Positions 9,699 to 17,110 of a stretch of 64,000 nucleotides of DNA are shown one piece after another. Made by a program: the position numbers and the translations under genes. The notes under the pieces are model-generated. The model searched no databases. It was not told the DNA's origin and saw nothing but the letters and a program-made list of their open reading frames with translations. Position 1 is the stretch's first letter; the number at the start of each line of letters is the position of its first letter. The stretch is from Variovorax sp. Root473 (lineage in GTDB: Bacteria; Pseudomonadota; Gammaproteobacteria; Burkholderiales; Burkholderiaceae_C): the NCBI RefSeq assembly GCF_001426505.1, contig NZ_LMEV01000017.1, positions 1,393,034 through 1,457,033 on the forward strand, in the 5' to 3' direction.

Positions 9699-10147
9699 GG
9701 CTTGCAGAAGCGCGCGAAGAGGGCGCGCGACAGGTTACGGTCCGTGGGGCGGTCGGGCTCCCAGCTCCACAGGGCCAGCGTGCCCATGATCGACGTGCGC
9801 TCGACGCCGCCCGCCTGCGCGTACAGGCGCGTCTGCACGTCCTGGGCGCGGCGCTTCGCGCAATCGATGGCGACCGTCAGGACCATGGAGCGGTAGCCGC
9901 CGAGCAGGCCTGCATCGCGCTCCTGGGCGAAGTCGACCAGCACCAGCGCCGCGGGGTAGGGGCGATCGTCGTCCCGGTTGTGGTTCGCGATCTCCATCAG
10001 GCCGCGCTGGTCGACCTGGATGCCGGTCACCTCGGAGCCGAAGCGGACGCCATCGAGCGGAACCCATCGCGACGGCTGCGCACTCGCACTGCCGATCAGG
10101 CCGACCCAAAGCACAAGGGCAAGGCTGCGTAACGCGGGGATGGGCAT
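9695..10147 (-). CDS. Small secreted protein of unknown function
   Basis: Predicted exported protein of 150 residues. Residues 1-22 form a signal peptide ending in SASA-QP. The mature part begins W-V-P-L-D-G-V-R-F, contains a patch NHNRDDDRPYPAALVLVDFA, and has two Cys (IDCAKR and the C-terminal ARFCKP) that could pair in the periplasm. The opening W..LDGVRFGSEV and IDCAKRR resemble surface-adhesin-E-like small secreted proteins, but I cannot confirm that family. The start was set at the ATG at 10147 because AGGAG lies 8 bases upstream; the TTG at 10171 would put that AGGAG inside the gene. It converges with purL and lies downstream of the parvulin gene, separated by a terminator. Confidence 0.75.
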   Translation of the reverse strand: MPIPALRSLALVLWVGLIGSASAQPSRWVPLDGVRFGSEVTGIQVDQRGLMEIANHNRDDDRPYPAALVLVDFAQERDAGLLGGYRSMVLTVAIDCAKRRAQDVQTRLYAQAGGVERTSIMGTLALWSWEPDRPTDRNLSRALFARFCKP

Positions 10148-10193
10148 GGGCTGGCTCCTGGCAATGTTCAAGAGGGGGCGGACAAGAAAGCAA

Positions 10194-10215
10194 AAAGCGA
10201 CCCACAGGTCGCTTT
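10194..10215 (-). terminator. Rho-independent terminator of the parvulin/bolA transcript
   Basis: Read on the minus strand: a perfect 9-bp stem AAAGCGACC / GGTCGCTTT with a TGTG loop, followed by TTG CTTTCTT. It begins 22 bases after the stop codon of the parvulin gene at 10237, in the right orientation to end that transcript. Confidence 0.8.
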
Positions 10216-10236
10216 GAACGGGAATGCCGACGGCGC

Positions 10237-11022
10237 TTACTCCACCTTGGCCTTGGCGCGCAGCTCTTCCTGGTACTTCTGCAGGCGCTGCTGCTGCAGC
10301 TGCTGCGTGATCTGCGGCTTCACTTCTTCAACCTTCGGCAATTGGGCCTGACGGATGTCGTCGACGCGAATGATGTGATAACCAAACTGGGTCTTGATCG
10401 GGGCCGGGGTGGTCTCGCCCTTCTTGAGCTTGATCATCGCTTCCGAGAACTCGGGCACGAAGCTCGCCGGGTTGGCCCAGTCGAGGTCGCCGCCGTTGGC
10501 GCCCGAACCCGGGTCCTTGCTCTGCTTCTTGGCGATGTCTTCGAACTTGGCGCCCTTCTTCAGGTCGGCCATGATCTTCTTGGCCTGGTCTTCGGTCTCG
10601 ACCAGGATGTGACGGGCCTTGAATTCCTTGCCGCCGTTGGCTGCCACGAATTTGTCGTACTCGGCCTTCACGTCGGCGTCGGACACGGCGTTGGTCTTGC
10701 GGTAGTTCTCGAACAGCGCGCGGATCAGGATGGCCTGGCGGGCGAGCTCGAGCTGGTTCTTGTAGTCCTCGGTGGCGTCGAGGCCTTGTTTCTGAGCTTC
10801 CTGCATGAACACTTCGCGCGCCACGATTTCCTCGCGCAGCTGGCCTTGCATCTCGGGCGTCACCGGACGGCCGGCGGCAGCCAGCTGCTGGGCCAGGACG
10901 TCCATGCGGGCTTTGGGCACCGGCTTGCCGTTGACGATGGCTGCGTTCTGCGCCACGGCCGACAGGGGAAGTGCACCGATCAGCGCTGCGGCCGCAACGG
11001 CCTGCAAGATGTGTTTTTTCAT
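10237..11022 (-). CDS. Periplasmic parvulin-type peptidyl-prolyl cis-trans isomerase
   Basis: Accelerates prolyl isomerisation and helps fold exported proteins. The 261-residue product has a signal peptide (about residues 1-24, ending AVA-Q), a SurA/PpiC-like helical chaperone segment (about 25-125), one parvulin domain from KARHILVETEDQ to FGYHIIRVDDI (about 132-225), and a Gln-rich charged C-terminal helix. The parvulin landmarks GGDLDW and FGYHII are intact. One PPIase domain makes it closer to PpiC/PrsA/CBF2-type proteins than to SurA, which has two. It lies 129 bases downstream of bolA on the same strand and ends at a strong terminator. Confidence 0.93.
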   Translation of the reverse strand: MKKHILQAVAAAALIGALPLSAVAQNAAIVNGKPVPKARMDVLAQQLAAAGRPVTPEMQGQLREEIVAREVFMQEAQKQGLDATEDYKNQLELARQAILIRALFENYRKTNAVSDADVKAEYDKFVAANGGKEFKARHILVETEDQAKKIMADLKKGAKFEDIAKKQSKDPGSGANGGDLDWANPASFVPEFSEAMIKLKKGETTPAPIKTQFGYHIIRVDDIRQAQLPKVEEVKPQITQQLQQQRLQKYQEELRAKAKVE

Positions 11023-11151
11023 GAAATGAATATCAGGCTGGAGAGGAAATGCGCGTGTAGGAAAAGGCGCGGGAAAGAAAGCAGGAATCAGGAGGAAAGG
11101 GAGGAAGGGTGGGCGGCCGCGGCGAACGCGGCAAGCAACCGATTGGACGAC

Positions 11152-11430
11152 TCAGAGCACCTCGATGGCGATGGCGTGCAGACCCTGTGCGATAAAAACT
11201 TGGAGGGCATCATACACAAGCCGATGCCGCGCCACGCGGGGCTTTCCGTCGAACAGCGGGGACGCGATGCGCACCCGGAAATGCGTGCCATAGCCCTCGG
11301 CATTGGCGCCCGCATGGCCAGCGTGGGCGGCGCTTTCGTCGATCACTTCGAGCTGCGTGGGCGAAAGCGATGCGCGCAGCGCCGCCTCGAGCGCGGCCAC
11401 GGTGGGCAGGGGGATGGTGGTGGTGGTCAT
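11152..11430 (-). CDS. BolA-family protein
   Basis: Product of 92 residues. BolA-like proteins partner with monothiol glutaredoxins to bind or deliver [2Fe-2S] clusters; E. coli BolA also affects morphology genes. The sequence opens with a Thr run, then helix 1 (VAALEAALRASLSPTQLEV), the loop EGYGTHFRVRIASPLFDGK, and the conserved ARHRLVYDAL with the cluster-ligand His, then HAIAIEVL at the C-terminus. The ATG at 11430 overlaps the yciB stop in an ATGA junction, which fixes the start and implies translational coupling. The longer frame reaching 11742 is only open sequence inside yciB. Confidence 0.93.
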   Translation of the reverse strand: MTTTTIPLPTVAALEAALRASLSPTQLEVIDESAAHAGHAGANAEGYGTHFRVRIASPLFDGKPRVARHRLVYDALQVFIAQGLHAIAIEVL

Positions 11431-11966
11431 GCGGTCGGCTTGTCTTCCTTGAGGTGCGGCGCGATGTACAGGCCCTGCGCCACCAGGAAGACGATCGGGA
11501 ACACGTAGCCCCAGAGCTTGAAGTTGACCCAGGCCTCGGTCGTGAAGTACGCCGCCACGTAGCCGTTGATGAGCGCCATGAACAGGCAATAGCCGATCCA
11601 CGCCACGTTGAGCCGGCCCCAGATGCGCTCGGGCAGCTCGAGTTGCGCGCCCAGCAGCATCTTCAGGAAGTTCTTCTTCAGCGCCCACAGGGCCACCGCC
11701 AGTGCGATCGCCATGGCGCCGTACAGCGCCGTGGGCTTCCACTTGATGAAGCGGTCGTCGTGCAGCACCAGCGTGAGCGTGCCGAACAGCAGGATCAGCA
11801 CCAGCGTGGCCTTCTGCATCGCCTGCAGCTTGCGTTCCATGGCGTAGATGACGGCCATCTGCACCACGGTAGCGGCCATCAGCACGCCGGTGGCGGTGTA
11901 GATGTCGGCGAACTTGTAGGCGCCGAAGAACAGCAGGATCGGGAAGAAGTCGAGGAGCAGTTTCAT
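11427..11966 (-). CDS. yciB: Septation protein A / inner-membrane protein YciB
   Basis: Integral membrane protein of 179 residues. The YciB/IspZ family supports cell-envelope synthesis and division in gammaproteobacteria; the mechanism is not fully known. The N-terminal MKLLLDFFPILLFFGAYK is diagnostic, and five or six hydrophobic helices follow, with the conserved LNVAWIGYCLFMALINGYVA and the charged tail HLKEDKPTA. Length matches the family (about 180). The start at 11966 overlaps the msrB stop by four bases, and the stop overlaps the bolA start by four, so it is the third link of a coupled chain. Confidence 0.95.
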   Translation of the reverse strand: MKLLLDFFPILLFFGAYKFADIYTATGVLMAATVVQMAVIYAMERKLQAMQKATLVLILLFGTLTLVLHDDRFIKWKPTALYGAMAIALAVALWALKKNFLKMLLGAQLELPERIWGRLNVAWIGYCLFMALINGYVAAYFTTEAWVNFKLWGYVFPIVFLVAQGLYIAPHLKEDKPTA

Positions 11967-12373
11967 TTCTTGTGGAAGTCGAGCGACGCCGAGTTCATGC
12001 AGTAGCGCAGGCCGGTTTCGGTGGGGCCGTCGGGGAACACGTGGCCCAGGTGGGCGCCGCAATTGGCGCACACGTTCTCGGTGCGCACCATGCCGTGCGA
12101 ACGATCGACGATGTTGCGGATGGCGCCGGGCACGGCCTCTTCGGAGAAGCTGGGCCAGCCGCAGCCGGCGTCGAACTTGGTGGCGGCTTCGAACAGCTTG
12201 GCGCCGCAGCAGATGCAGTGGTAGGTGCCGTCGTCCCAGTGGGCTTCGTACTTGCCGGTGAAGGGGCGTTCGGTGGCGGCGTGGCGCGTCACCTCGAAGG
12301 CGGCGGGTTCGGCGCCCTTTTCAGCGAGCAGGGCTTTCCATTCGGCGTCGGTTTTCTGTACGGGCGTGGTCAT
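11963..12373 (-). CDS. msrB: Peptide-methionine (R)-S-oxide reductase
   Basis: Repairs the R-epimer of methionine sulfoxide in proteins. The 136-residue product has the zinc site Cys53/Cys56 (CICCGAKLF) and Cys102/Cys105 (CANCGAHLGHVF), the CGWPSF motif with Cys71, and the catalytic Cys125 in GLRYCMNSASLDF. No signal peptide is present, so it acts in the cytoplasm. Start and stop overlap selO and yciB respectively by four bases (ATGA junctions). Placement directly behind selO suggests a shared role in oxidative-stress repair; this is inference from context. Confidence 0.97.
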   Translation of the reverse strand: MTTPVQKTDAEWKALLAEKGAEPAAFEVTRHAATERPFTGKYEAHWDDGTYHCICCGAKLFEAATKFDAGCGWPSFSEEAVPGAIRNIVDRSHGMVRTENVCANCGAHLGHVFPDGPTETGLRYCMNSASLDFHKK

Positions 12374-13851
12374 GATGAGCAGCTGATTTCGATCGTGGAG
12401 GCCCAGTCGGGCGGGAAGCCGGCGTAGTCGTCGGCACCGGGGTGTTCTTCACATGGGGTTTGGAGCAGCGTCAGCAAGGTTGCCACACCCGCGTGGTCCT
12501 TTTGCTGACTGGCTTCGATGGCCTGCTGGCCCAGGTGGTTGCGCAGCACGAACTTGGGGTTCGTCCGCAGCATCAATTCTGCCGCTGCGGCGCGTGGCAA
12601 TGGTGCATGCCGCTCTGAAAAAGAGAGCATCCAGGCATCGAAGCCGGCCCGGTCGAGGAACAAGTCGCGCACCGGCTCGACGTTGCCGTCGGCCATGTGG
12701 TTCGACAGGCGGCGCCAGAAGATCGTGTGGTCGATCTTCTCGGCGGCCATGAGCTTGAGCACACCTTCGATGAGCGCGCGGTCGCCCTCGGCGGGCGTGG
12801 TCAGGCCCAGCTTGGCGCGCATGCGGTCTTCGAAGGCGTTGGGGAACACGGTCTTGTACGACTCCAGCGCGGCCACGGCGATGTCCTGGTCGCCGATCAG
12901 CGGCAGCAGCGCCTGCGCCAGGCAGAACAGGTTCCAGTAGGCGACGTTGGGCTGCTGGTTGAAGGCGTAGCGGCCCTGGGTGTCGCTGTGGTTGCAGATG
13001 TGGCGCGGGTCGAAGCCATCGAGGAACTGGAACGGCCCGTAGTCGATGGTGAGCCCGAGGATGCTCATGTTGTCGGTGTTCATCACCCCGTGGCAGAAGC
13101 CCACGGCCTGCCACTGGGCGAGCAGGGCGGCGGTGCGTTCGCTCACGGCCTCGAGGAAGGCGGCGTAGGCATTGCCGTTGAAACGCGCGGTGGCGCGGCA
13201 CTCGGGGTAGTAGCGGTCGATGACGTAGTCGGCCAGCGCACGCAGCTCGTCTTCGCGCTGGTTCGCGGCGAAGTGCTCGAAGTGGCCGAAGCGGATGAAG
13301 CTGGGCGCCACGCGGGCCACGACGGCGGCGCTCTCGGGAGTCTCGCGATAGATGGGCGCATCGGAGCCGGTCACGCACAGCGCGCGCGTGGTCGGAATGC
13401 CCAGGCCGTGCATGGCTTCGCTGCACAGGAACTCGCGGATGCTCGAGCGCAGCACGGCGCGGCCGTCGCCGCCGCGCGAGTAGGGCGTGCGCCCCGCGCC
13501 CTTGAGCTGCACCTCGAGCCCGCTCTCGGTCTCGCCGAGCAGGATCGCGCGGCCGTCGCCCAGTTGCCCGGCCCAGACGCCGAACTGGTGGCCGCTGTAC
13601 ACGGTGGCAAGGGGCCGCGTGCCGGCGACTGGCAGGCTGCCGGTGAGCGCGGCGAGCGTGGTGTCCGACTCGTGCCATCCGGGCGGCAGGCCCAGCTCGC
13701 GGGCCACGGCGTCGCTGTGGCCGACCCAGTACGGGTCGGGCAGCGGCGTGGGGCGCAATTCGGTGAAAAAGGCGGGGCCCAGCGTCGAGAAGCCGGGCTT
13801 CCAGCGCAGGCCCAGGTCGGCGACCGGGGTGTCTTCGGCTAACAAGCTCAT
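12370..13851 (-). CDS. selO: SelO/YdiU-family protein adenylyltransferase
   Basis: Pseudokinase-fold enzyme that transfers AMP to proteins; in E. coli, SelO AMPylates redox proteins and influences glutathionylation. The 493-residue product matches the family (about 480). Recognisable blocks are SGHQFGVWAGQLGDGRA, LKGAGRTPYSRGGDGRA (nucleotide binding) and HGVMNTDNMSILG with the DYGPF metal loop. The C-terminus is ISCSS, with an ordinary TGC codon where eukaryotic SelO carries selenocysteine, the position known to form a regulatory disulfide. The start is the ATG at 13851 (MSLLAEDTPVADLGL); the frame stays open well upstream but lies antiparallel to nothing coding in that frame. Last codon and stop overlap msrB. 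Confidence 0.95.
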   Translation of the reverse strand: MSLLAEDTPVADLGLRWKPGFSTLGPAFFTELRPTPLPDPYWVGHSDAVARELGLPPGWHESDTTLAALTGSLPVAGTRPLATVYSGHQFGVWAGQLGDGRAILLGETESGLEVQLKGAGRTPYSRGGDGRAVLRSSIREFLCSEAMHGLGIPTTRALCVTGSDAPIYRETPESAAVVARVAPSFIRFGHFEHFAANQREDELRALADYVIDRYYPECRATARFNGNAYAAFLEAVSERTAALLAQWQAVGFCHGVMNTDNMSILGLTIDYGPFQFLDGFDPRHICNHSDTQGRYAFNQQPNVAYWNLFCLAQALLPLIGDQDIAVAALESYKTVFPNAFEDRMRAKLGLTTPAEGDRALIEGVLKLMAAEKIDHTIFWRRLSNHMADGNVEPVRDLFLDRAGFDAWMLSFSERHAPLPRAAAAELMLRTNPKFVLRNHLGQQAIEASQQKDHAGVATLLTLLQTPCEEHPGADDYAGFPPDWASTIEISCSS

Positions 13852-13937
13852 GCCCGGATTGTCCGGCAGCGCGCGAAACCCCGGGCCACAGAGGCCATCG
13901 GGTGCGTGGGGTGGCTCCTGGCCTCCGGGGCGATCGG

Positions 13938-15044
13938 CTACGACAGCGCGCCGCGCAGCGCCCCGGCGCCGTCGAGCCCGAGGCTGGCGCGGTACTGGGC
14001 CGGCGGCAGGCCGAACCAGCGCTTGCAGGCGCGAAAGAAGTTGCTGACGTCCACGAAGCCCAGCCGGTCGGCCACGTCCGCGAGCGTGTGGCGCTGCTCG
14101 GCCAGGTACTGCTTGGCGAGTTCGCGGCGCGTGCGATCGAGCAGCGCCTGGAACGACACCGACTCTTCCTGCAAGCGGCGCTGCAACGTGCGGTCGGCCA
14201 GCCCGAGGCCCGAGGCCACGTCCTGGCGGCGCGGCTCGCCGTGCTGCAGCCGGCGCGCGATCTCGGCGCACACCAGGCTGGCGGTGGTGGTCTGGCCCAG
14301 CAGGTTGAGCTGGTCGTCGAGCAGGTGCTCCTGCATCTCGCCCAGCGCCGCGTGGTGGGTCGGCAGCGGCATGGTCATGTCGGCCGACGAGAGCAGCAAT
14401 CGGTTGGCGGGCGCGTTGAAGCGGATCTCGCAGCCGAAGGCTTCGCGGTGCAGCCGGTCGTCGGCCGGTGGCGGGTAGACGAACTCCATGGCCAGCGGCT
14501 GCAGCTCTCGGCGCGTGAGCCACTGGCACTGCATGAAGACGGTGAGCAGGGCGTATTCGACGCGCTGACGCGGAATCGGCAGGCTGCCACCGGTGTGCTC
14601 CATGACCATCCAGCAGCCGCGCGCGTCGGACTGCAACGAGAAGGCGGTGGCGTCGGAGATCACGGCCATGTAGCGCGTGAGCCGCGTGAGCGCCGCGCCC
14701 AGGCTCGGGCTGCAGGCCATGGCGTGGCCCACGGTGCCCAGCTTGCTGTGCGTGGCGGCCAGGTTGCGGTCCAGGCCCAGTGTGGGCCGGCCGGCGTGGG
14801 CCATGGCCACCTGCCACAGCACCGAGATATCGTCGACCGGGAAGCGCGCGTTCTGGCGGTGCAGCGATTCGGGGTCGAAGCCGGCATCGCGCAACAGCGA
14901 AGGCACGTTCAGGCCCTCGGCCTGGAACATCGACAGCACGCCTTCCAGCCACGCCGCCGAGCTGGTGCGCAGTTCCGGCTGCGGGCAGCCGGGGCGGCGC
15001 GACGGCCGGCGCGAATGGCGTGGCAGGGAGGCTTCTGAAGTCAT
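13938..15044 (-). CDS. AraC-family regulator with arabinose-binding-like N-terminal domain
   Basis: Transcription factor of 368 residues. Residues about 30-215 resemble the Arabinose_bd/OruR-type sensor domain (LLRDAGFDPESL and HAGRPTLGL). The C-terminal third is the double helix-turn-helix AraC domain, with RTLQRRLQEE and ADRLGFVDVSNFFRACKRW, ending at the usual PAQYR. The start is the ATG at 15044 (MTSEASLP); further upstream sequence is Arg-rich and implausible. It is divergent from the carboxylesterase at 15176 across 131 bases, so control of that esterase is the simplest reading. Many regulators of this subfamily control lipases/esterases or fatty-acid genes. The inducer is unknown. Confidence 0.9.
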   Translation of the reverse strand: MTSEASLPRHSRRPSRRPGCPQPELRTSSAAWLEGVLSMFQAEGLNVPSLLRDAGFDPESLHRQNARFPVDDISVLWQVAMAHAGRPTLGLDRNLAATHSKLGTVGHAMACSPSLGAALTRLTRYMAVISDATAFSLQSDARGCWMVMEHTGGSLPIPRQRVEYALLTVFMQCQWLTRRELQPLAMEFVYPPPADDRLHREAFGCEIRFNAPANRLLLSSADMTMPLPTHHAALGEMQEHLLDDQLNLLGQTTTASLVCAEIARRLQHGEPRRQDVASGLGLADRTLQRRLQEESVSFQALLDRTRRELAKQYLAEQRHTLADVADRLGFVDVSNFFRACKRWFGLPPAQYRASLGLDGAGALRGALS

Positions 15045-15175
15045 TGGATTGGCTCGCTTGCGATAGCGGTGAAAACGGCGCCGGTTCCTAGAATTTTTCC
15101 AGTGCACGGCGGCCCGGAGTATGGGTGTCGCGCGCCAAGCCAGGAATTCCGATTAACCCGGTGTGGAGACAAGGC

Positions 15176-16993
15176 ATGAAGACAACGACAACAGCACAAA
15201 ACCAGGGTGCGGCAGGACAAACGGTGATGGCGCGCGCCATAGCGACGCTGGCCGCCGCGGCGGCGCTCGCGGCCTGCGGCGGCGGCTCGTCGGGGCCTGT
15301 GGGCTTTCCTTTGCTGCCACCGGCGCCCGCGCCGGCGCCTGCTCCCGCGGCGGACGGCCCCATGGTGCGCCAGACCACGGCCGGCAAGGTCGAGGGCGTG
15401 GACGACAGCGCCAGGACCGGCACCTGGTCCTGGAAGGGCGTCCCGTTCGCGCAGCCGCCGGTCGGCGCGCTGCGCTGGCGCGCACCGGTCGAGCCCGAGG
15501 CGTGGGCCGGCATCCGTCCGGCCAAGGCCTTCGGCAACGCCTGCCTGCAGATCGGCCGTCTCTTCAGCCCCGGCACCCACAACACCTACGACGCCACCAT
15601 CGGCACCAACCTGGGCAAGCCGGTCGGCAGCGAAGACTGTCTGTTCGTCAACATCTGGCGCCCGGCCACGACCGACAAGAACCTGCCGGTGCTGCTGTTC
15701 ATCCACGGCGGCAGCAATATTTCGGGCTACACGGCCGATCCGCTGTACGACGGCGCGGCGCTGGCCAAGGCCACCAACGCGGTGGTCATCACCGCCAGCT
15801 ACCGGCTGGGCATCCTGGGCTTTTTGAACATGCCGCAGCTGCGGCCGGGCGGCACCGCGGGCGACGACTCGGGCAACTTCGCGCTGCTGGACAACATGGC
15901 GGCGCTGCGCTTCATCCAGAGCAACGTCGCCAACTTCGGTGGCGACCCGGGCAACGTCACGCTGTCGGGTGAATCGGCCGGCGCGACCAACCTGCTGGCA
16001 GTGATGACTTCGCCGATGGCCAAGGGCCTGTTCCACAAGGCCTTCGAGATGAGTGGCGGCATTTCGCTGGCCAGCAACCTGCCGGCGAAGACGCTACCGA
16101 CGCTGCAGCCAGCTTCGGTGTCGCTGGCGCAGGGCCAGGCGATCCTCGAAAAGCTGCTCGTCGCCGACGGCACCGTGGCCGATGAAGCAGCGGCCAAGGT
16201 CTACATCGCCACGCGCACGCCGGCACAGATCGCCGACTACCTGCGTGCACAGGCGGGTGGGGCGCTGCTGACCAAAGTCACCGCAGCCGGGCTCGGCGCC
16301 GTTGCGCCCATTCCCGACGGCACGGTGTTGCCGGCGGACCCGATCGGCGCCATCGCAGCCGACAAATACGTCAAGGTGCCCATGCTTGCGGGCAATACGC
16401 GCGACGAGGGCAAGCTCTTTGCGTCGCTGCTGAAGACCATCGGCTATCCGGACCCCGGCTGGATCGTGACCGACGCCCAGCGCTTCTCGATGATGTTCGA
16501 CTTCGACCCCGATGCCGCGCCCACGCTCACCGTAGCCGACATCATCCACCCGACCTACCTGCCGGTAGGTGCGGTTGGCCTGGGCTACAACGCGGCCACC
16601 GACACCATCACGCAGGGCCTGTTCGGCGCCAACCGCGACAACCTGCTCAACACGATGAAGACGCGCCAGTCGAACATCTGGCACTACCGCCTCGACTGGG
16701 CGCAGGAGACAGCGCCGTGGGGCGACATGTACGGCGCCGCACACGCCTTCGACCTGCCGTTCGTGTTCGGCAACTTCGAGGGCTCGCTGCTCAGCAACGT
16801 GATGGGCGGCAAGGCCAACGAGAAGGGGCGCGTGGCGCTGTCGAAGGCCGTCATGGCCAGCGTCGGTGCCTTCATGCGCAACGGCGATCCAAACACGCCC
16901 GAACTTGGTGCGACATGGGGAACATGGCCTTCGCAGATGCTGCTCGACGCCACGCCGACGGCCGCCAGGATCACGCCGGTGACCGCGCCTTGA
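15176..16993 (+). CDS. Type-B carboxylesterase lipoprotein
   Basis: Alpha/beta-hydrolase expected to cleave carboxylic esters, anchored in the envelope. The 605-residue product has a signal sequence ending in LAAC with lipobox Cys34, a Gly/Pro linker, then the carboxylesterase B domain. Motifs: EDCLFVNIWRP, the oxyanion-hole HGGS, and the nucleophile elbow GESAGA with Ser267; the acidic and His members lie in the C-terminal half (for example GAAHAFDLPFVFG). GGAG lies 8 bases before the ATG at 15176. It is divergent from an AraC regulator and precedes the acyl-CoA ligase by 117 bases, so it might release acids for the downstream catabolic block. Confidence 0.93.
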   Translation: MKTTTTAQNQGAAGQTVMARAIATLAAAAALAACGGGSSGPVGFPLLPPAPAPAPAPAADGPMVRQTTAGKVEGVDDSARTGTWSWKGVPFAQPPVGALRWRAPVEPEAWAGIRPAKAFGNACLQIGRLFSPGTHNTYDATIGTNLGKPVGSEDCLFVNIWRPATTDKNLPVLLFIHGGSNISGYTADPLYDGAALAKATNAVVITASYRLGILGFLNMPQLRPGGTAGDDSGNFALLDNMAALRFIQSNVANFGGDPGNVTLSGESAGATNLLAVMTSPMAKGLFHKAFEMSGGISLASNLPAKTLPTLQPASVSLAQGQAILEKLLVADGTVADEAAAKVYIATRTPAQIADYLRAQAGGALLTKVTAAGLGAVAPIPDGTVLPADPIGAIAADKYVKVPMLAGNTRDEGKLFASLLKTIGYPDPGWIVTDAQRFSMMFDFDPDAAPTLTVADIIHPTYLPVGAVGLGYNAATDTITQGLFGANRDNLLNTMKTRQSNIWHYRLDWAQETAPWGDMYGAAHAFDLPFVFGNFEGSLLSNVMGGKANEKGRVALSKAVMASVGAFMRNGDPNTPELGATWGTWPSQMLLDATPTAARITPVTAP

Positions 16994-17048
16994 AGAGCCG
17001 CTTCGTTCAATCATGCAGTGCGGGTTTGTGTCATTGTGCGAGTGGCCG

Positions 17049-17080
17049 AAGCTTGCGTGAATCTCTCGTTCGCAAAGCTT
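17049..17080. promoter_or_regulatory. Imperfect inverted repeat upstream of the acyl-CoA ligase gene
   Basis: AAGCTTGCG at 17049-17057 and CGCAAAGCTT at 17071-17080 form an inverted repeat with one extra A and a 13-base spacer. It ends 30 bases before the ligase ATG, between the esterase stop and the ribosome site TAGGAG. It could be an operator or a 5' leader hairpin; sequence alone does not decide. Confidence 0.35.
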
Positions 17081-17110
17081 TCTGAAGTCATTTCACATAG
17101 GAGTCCGTAG

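Noticed and set aside
11412..11430. GGT repeat at the bolA start as a phase-variation tract
   Set aside because: Only a few trinucleotide units encoding a Thr run; changes would stay in frame and would not switch the gene.
12370..12390. Possible selenocysteine at the SelO C-terminus
   Set aside because: The codon at the Sec-equivalent position is TGC (Cys), and the only TGA is the stop, overlapped by the msrB start.
12370..14952. Single 860-codon frame joining SelO to the region of the AraC gene
   Set aside because: Upstream of 13851 the translation is Arg/Pro-rich and antithetic to the AraC frame on the same strand; SelO begins at MSLLAED. No fusion is present.
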